Positions 60,732 to 64,000 of a DNA stretch of 64,000 bases are shown one piece after another. The DNA lies in contig CBDCWO010000006.1 in the NCBI GenBank assembly GCA_965223405.1, forward strand, positions 3,534,001 through 3,598,000, in the 5' to 3' direction. The notes below the pieces were generated by a model that was not told where the DNA came from, searched no databases, and saw only the letters and a program-made list of their open reading frames with translations. Position 1 is the first letter of the stretch; each line of letters starts with the position of its first letter. The stretch is from CBDCWO01 sp965223405 (GTDB lineage: Bacteria > Bacteroidota > Bacteroidia > Chitinophagales > Saprospiraceae). A program made the translations under genes and the position numbers.

Positions 60732-61436
60732 CTAATTATCAATTTGTTCACTAAACCGATATCCATATCCCCAGGTGGTCAATATATATCGGGGGTTAGC
60801 CATATCGTTTTCGATCTTTGCTCTTAACCTGTTGATATGTGAGTTTACGGTATGTTCGAATCCGATGAAATCATAACCCCAGACCAGATTTAGCAGGTCT
60901 TTGCGATTAAAGCTTTTACCTGGTTTACTCGCTAATAGAGATAGGAGATCAAACTCCTTAGGTGTGAGTTCAAGTCTACTTTTGTTTTTTGAAACAATGC
61001 GTCTGTCCACATCAATTTTTAATTCTCCGAAATCTAAGATCACATCTTCTTCTGAATTTCGATGATTAGTGGGTTGAGTTCGCCTCATTAAGGCCTTTAC
61101 TCTTGCCTGTAGTTCTCGTACACTAAATGGTTTGGTAATGTAGTCATCGGCTCCGGTCTCCAATCCCAACACTTTGTCAATTTCCTCAGTCTTTGCCGTG
61201 AGCATGATGATAGGCACTTTTTTGCCTTTGGCTCTGACTTGCTGACAGATGTCAATACCGTCATATCCCGGTAACATAATATCTAGGATGATAATGTCAA
61301 AGGGCTTTGACAAAGCGGAGTTCAGCCCTTCAACTCCATCCTGTGCGTGAATAGTTTTGAAGTGTAAATCTCGGAGATGGATAGAAACAAGTTCAGCGAT
61401 TTTGTGATCATCCTCGATAATTAGTGCTCTTTTCAA
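60732..61436 (-). CDS. OmpR/PhoB-family response regulator
   Basis: The 234-residue transcription factor has a receiver domain with phospho-acceptor D52 (IIILDIMLPGYDG), the switch residues T and K (MLTAKTEEID, DDYITKPFSVREL) and a C-terminal winged helix (about 135-230; LELTPKEFDLLSLLASKPGK, then SFNRKDLLNLVWGYDF and TVNSHINRLRAKIEND). It is cotranscribed with the kinase immediately downstream. Target genes are unknown. Confidence 0.95.
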   Translation of the reverse strand: MKRALIIEDDHKIAELVSIHLRDLHFKTIHAQDGVEGLNSALSKPFDIIILDIMLPGYDGIDICQQVRAKGKKVPIIMLTAKTEEIDKVLGLETGADDYITKPFSVRELQARVKALMRRTQPTNHRNSEEDVILDFGELKIDVDRRIVSKNKSRLELTPKEFDLLSLLASKPGKSFNRKDLLNLVWGYDFIGFEHTVNSHINRLRAKIENDMANPRYILTTWGYGYRFSEQIDN

Positions 61437-61473
61437 TTCGGTAAATTATGGTTTATAATATGATTTGCGATTA

Positions 61474-61481
61474 CAAAAATA
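61474..61481 (-). promoter_or_regulatory. -7 promoter element of the two-component operon
   Basis: TATTTTTG on the minus strand matches TAnnTTTG, 37 bases before the regulator ATG at 61436. It lies next to the terminator of the upstream adhesin gene. No -33 match was found. Confidence 0.45.
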
Positions 61482-61487
61482 GGCTTT

Positions 61488-61524
61488 GAGGAAAAGAGGA
61501 AACCGCCGCTATACGACAGTTTCC
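61488..61524 (-). terminator. Terminator of the T9SS adhesin gene
   Basis: On the minus strand GGAAACTGTCG (61524-61514) pairs with CGGCGGTTTCC (61508-61498) over 11 positions including two G-U pairs, followed by TCTTTTCCTC. On the plus strand the same two positions would be C-A mismatches, so the hairpin is optimised for the minus strand. It lies 17 bases after the adhesin stop. Confidence 0.65.
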
Positions 61525-61540
61525 TACATTTCTATCCAAA

Positions 61541-64000
61541 TTAATTAATTATTGACAATTTAGTTTGAAGATCAGATTGTCCTTTTCGGACCACCCTAAG
61601 CGTATACATACCTTCAGGAAGGTCACTGGTACTGACTTCAATTTGATTTACTCCCTTGATAAGGTCAATTGAGCGTACCGATAATGTTTTACCGATCATA
61701 TCCACTATAACCACTTTTCCTTCACCGGTAGCAGAATGATCAAATTGTACATTTATATGATCTGAGGCTGGATTCGGAAACACAGCCAGTTGAGAATTAT
61801 GGATTTTACTCAGAACGGTAGAATTGTTTCCTTCAAGTTTTGATCCCGCTATATGATAACTTTTTTTCTTGGGAAATTGCAATCCTTCTCCAAAGGCAAT
61901 AAACGCCAACCTCTCACTAAAGTGTCTCCTTTCTTTATCTCTCAACTGGTCCTCGTCGATGGCTACTCGAAGTTCGCCGTCGGCAAATGGTTGATCACCT
62001 AAAAATACCGGAATACCTCCATCTCGACTTCGCATGCCTGCAGAACTTAGAACGGCATTGTCGACCTGATCCAACCGAGTGTCATATCTAGTCCCCTGAG
62101 GATTGTTTTGGACTCCCTGTACTATGGCTCTACCTTTACCGGCATGCAGTACTTTTTCATCCATTCGATAGGCTCCCTCTTCGACTATAATGACACCGAT
62201 TGATTCATTTTCCCTCTGAAAGGCATAATCTTCACCTACATGTTTTCCTGCTGCAAAACTAGTTGCGGTAGGTGCTAGATTTCGAATTCCAATGCGTGAA
62301 GCCCAAAATTGCGACCAACGAGTATCGTTGTAGGTCATAACCTGACCTAAAACTATAGGATGCATATAGGTGTTTTCGTACGATCTGGTCTCTGTTTGCC
62401 AGTAAAAGCGCCCTGCAGTCACTTCTGTATCGTACTTTTTGGCTTCCATTTTTACACCGTGTTCGGATTCATTATATATGCCCTCTTCAACAACCAGGTA
62501 ACTTACCTCATAATTATCATAAACCGAACCTCCCGGATTTTGTAACCTTATTTCAAAGGAATTGCCTTCGGCATTTCTTATCCGCGTTACTACTGGTTTT
62601 TGTTGTTTTTTCTTCAGATGTACACTAGCAACGACTACCATTGAACTATAAGTGTTTTTGAGGGTAATGGTTTGCCAATTTTCATTAGCCTCAATCATCC
62701 CATTTTCTAGTTGGAACTGACCTTTTCCCGGACATTCAATACCTGTTTTACGAGTTGCGATAATGGGATTTGATAATGCAAAACATCCTTCAATATTGGC
62801 GGTATTGTCACCTACTTCCACACCATTAAGCTCTCCGTTATAACTTAAATGCCACACATAGCAGATCCCTTCTCCTGCTCCTTCGAGATCAAATGGAGGC
62901 CCTTCAGGTACTCCTAAAATATTTCCATCCGGATCGGTAATTACCCATCCCGATCTATTGCCTTCATTGCCCTCTAAATGTACCGAGAACGCATCGCTTT
63001 CACCATCTCCTGCACAAATGGTTAGTGCAGTAAAACCGTCTTCAGTTGTCAGTGAACCGCCAGATACTCCATTTCGAGTAACTGTGATCGGATTTGATAG
63101 TGAGTAACATCCCTGGATTTCTTCGGTATTGGCACCTACTTCTACTCCGGTTAAGCTACCATTATAACTTAAATGCCAGATCAGGCAGACACCGGTTCCA
63201 GCGCCTTCAAGGTCAAAAGGAGGTCCTGTTGGTAGTCCTAAGATATTCCCATCCGGATCAGTGATGACCCAATCGGAACTATCCCCTTCATGGCCACTGA
63301 TATAAACTTCAAAGGCATCACTTTCACCATCTCCCGCGCAAATGGTAACTTCTGTTGTACTGTCTGCGGTAGTTAATGTCCCTCCTGAAACACCATGTCG
63401 GATGACCGTTATGGCGTTGGAAAGTGCGTAGCATCCCTGAATTTCATTGGCATTGGCTCCAATCTCCAATCCCGTCAGATCTCCATGTGAGCTGATATGC
63501 CAGATCAGGCAGACACCGGTTCCAGCACCTTCAAGGTCAAAAGGAGGTCCTGCCGGTAGTCCTAAGATATTCCCTTCGGGATCAGTAATTACCCATCCAG
63601 AATTTGAACCTTCATGTCCATTTAAGTTTACCTCAAATGCATCACTTGTTCCATCACCGGCACAGATGGTGATTTCGGTGGTATCATCCGTAGTGGTTAA
63701 TGTTCCCCCGGATACCCCATTTCGGGTAACAGTTATTGGATTGGATAAATCATAACATCCTTGCAGATTGCTGGTATTATTACCTACTTCGACTCCTGAA
63801 AACCCATCCACATAACTGATATGCCATACCAAACATATACCAGTGCCAGCATCTTCAAGATCAAAGGGAGGTCCAGCTGGTACCCCTAGTATGTTGCCAT
63901 CAGGATCGGTGATGACCCACCCAGAATTAGGTCCGCTTGTATCAGAAAGTAAGACTTCAAAGGCATCACTTAGACCATCTCCGGCACAAATGGTTAGTTC
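61541..64000 (-). CDS. T9SS-secreted repeat adhesin, 5'-partial
   Basis: The frame is open to the right edge, so the N-terminus lies outside the window; 819 residues are visible. The first 400 or so are tandem 108-residue repeats (consensus parts: GVSGGTLTT, TICAGDG.SDAFEV, SGWVITDPDGNILG, GPPFDLEGAGTGVCLIWHLS, GCY.LSNPITVTRNG). A region of about 300 residues follows, with WQTITLKNTYSSMVVVASVH, then PVVTRIRNAEGNSFEIRLQN, like H-type-lectin-containing surface proteins. The end is a type A sorting domain (VFPNPASDHINVQFDH, LPEGMYTLRVV, ending TKLSIIN). It should pass through PorV/PorU-type machinery and act at the cell surface. The TTG at 63832 is not a start. Confidence 0.88.
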   Translation of the reverse strand, partial: ELTICAGDGLSDAFEVLLSDTSGPNSGWVITDPDGNILGVPAGPPFDLEDAGTGICLVWHISYVDGFSGVEVGNNTSNLQGCYDLSNPITVTRNGVSGGTLTTTDDTTEITICAGDGTSDAFEVNLNGHEGSNSGWVITDPEGNILGLPAGPPFDLEGAGTGVCLIWHISSHGDLTGLEIGANANEIQGCYALSNAITVIRHGVSGGTLTTADSTTEVTICAGDGESDAFEVYISGHEGDSSDWVITDPDGNILGLPTGPPFDLEGAGTGVCLIWHLSYNGSLTGVEVGANTEEIQGCYSLSNPITVTRNGVSGGSLTTEDGFTALTICAGDGESDAFSVHLEGNEGNRSGWVITDPDGNILGVPEGPPFDLEGAGEGICYVWHLSYNGELNGVEVGDNTANIEGCFALSNPIIATRKTGIECPGKGQFQLENGMIEANENWQTITLKNTYSSMVVVASVHLKKKQQKPVVTRIRNAEGNSFEIRLQNPGGSVYDNYEVSYLVVEEGIYNESEHGVKMEAKKYDTEVTAGRFYWQTETRSYENTYMHPIVLGQVMTYNDTRWSQFWASRIGIRNLAPTATSFAAGKHVGEDYAFQRENESIGVIIVEEGAYRMDEKVLHAGKGRAIVQGVQNNPQGTRYDTRLDQVDNAVLSSAGMRSRDGGIPVFLGDQPFADGELRVAIDEDQLRDKERRHFSERLAFIAFGEGLQFPKKKSYHIAGSKLEGNNSTVLSKIHNSQLAVFPNPASDHINVQFDHSATGEGKVVIVDMIGKTLSVRSIDLIKGVNQIEVSTSDLPEGMYTLRVVRKGQSDLQTKLSIIN
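62750..64000 (-). repeat. Tandem 324-bp coding repeats in the adhesin gene
   Basis: Equivalent positions recur at 62784, 63108, 63432 and 63756 (the codons for the GCY/GCF motif), exactly 324 bases apart each time, with no insertion or deletion. At least three full units and part of a fourth lie in the window and the array continues to the right. Confidence 0.9.

Noticed and set aside
60840..60880. GTTCGAATCC, similar to a tRNA T-arm
   Set aside because: It lies inside the response-regulator coding sequence, and no acceptor or anticodon stem can be drawn around it.
63447..63755. 102-codon plus-strand frame in the adhesin repeats
   Set aside because: It is antisense to the repeat-coding frame, and such frames arise from the repeat structure itself.
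62750..64000. Tandem repeats as a possible CRISPR array
   Set aside because: The period is 324 bases, in frame and coding, with no short palindromic repeat and no unique spacers.

Overview
The window comes from a member of the Bacteroidota, probably a gliding marine or saprophytic relative of the Saprospiria. The evidence is AT-rich DNA, promoters of the Bacteroidota type (TAnnTTTG near -7, with TTTG near -33 where visible), a type IX secretion (T9SS) and gliding locus (porV, porU, a PorP/SprF protein, gldJ), a T9SS type A sorted adhesin, and the order rplQ-carA-eno after the ribosomal operon. The exact family is an inference. No tRNA, rRNA operon, CRISPR array, insertion sequence or prophage was seen.

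Layout. 1-8,926: the spc and alpha ribosomal operons as one same-strand run (rplE partial to rplQ, including secY, map, infA, rpmJ and rpoA), closed by a strong terminator. 9,005-12,699: carA, eno, a DivIC/FtsB-like division protein and sucD. 12,916-16,059 (-): a very large NtrY-like sensor kinase. 16,404-16,772: RNase P RNA with its own terminator. 16,825-24,399: the T9SS/gliding block, porV and porU leftwards, a PorP/SprF protein and gldJ rightwards. 24,468-28,907: murF, a degenerate arginase-fold protein (-), and an OmpA-family protein. 29,114-36,588: pdhC (-), recR, a glycosyltransferase fusion, an M20 amidohydrolase, an NtrC-type regulator without a DNA-binding domain, and a LOG-family protein. 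36,656-41,067 (-): recN, fabI and a putative porin, reading leftwards. 41,340-46,497 (-): a small lipoprotein, a PASTA protein overlapping a double-length D-Ala-D-Ala ligase, and an OmpA/Pal-like lipoprotein. 46,640-59,207 (+): a MATE transporter and then an accessory-looking block of exported proteins (NTF2-like, propeller-PHP metallo-enzyme, glycoside hydrolase 2, multidomain c-type cytochrome lipoprotein, tiny membrane protein). 59,245-61,436 (-): an OmpR-type two-component system. 61,541-64,000 (-): a repeat-built T9SS adhesin that runs off the right end.

How the genes fit together. The first 12 kb is housekeeping. The T9SS block supplies the outer-membrane shuttle and sortase (PorV, PorU) and the gliding lipoprotein GldJ, and the adhesin at the right end carries the C-terminal signal this machinery recognises. 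murF, the Ddl double protein, the PASTA protein and the two OmpA-domain proteins all concern the peptidoglycan envelope. The 48-59 kb block looks like a periplasmic or outer-membrane-anchored degradation and oxidation unit. It is the best candidate for something not yet described: all four large products appear to be exported, the genes face the same way, a fragment of a second PHP-type gene survives in the largest intergenic gap, and a nine-C tract lies inside the cytochrome gene.
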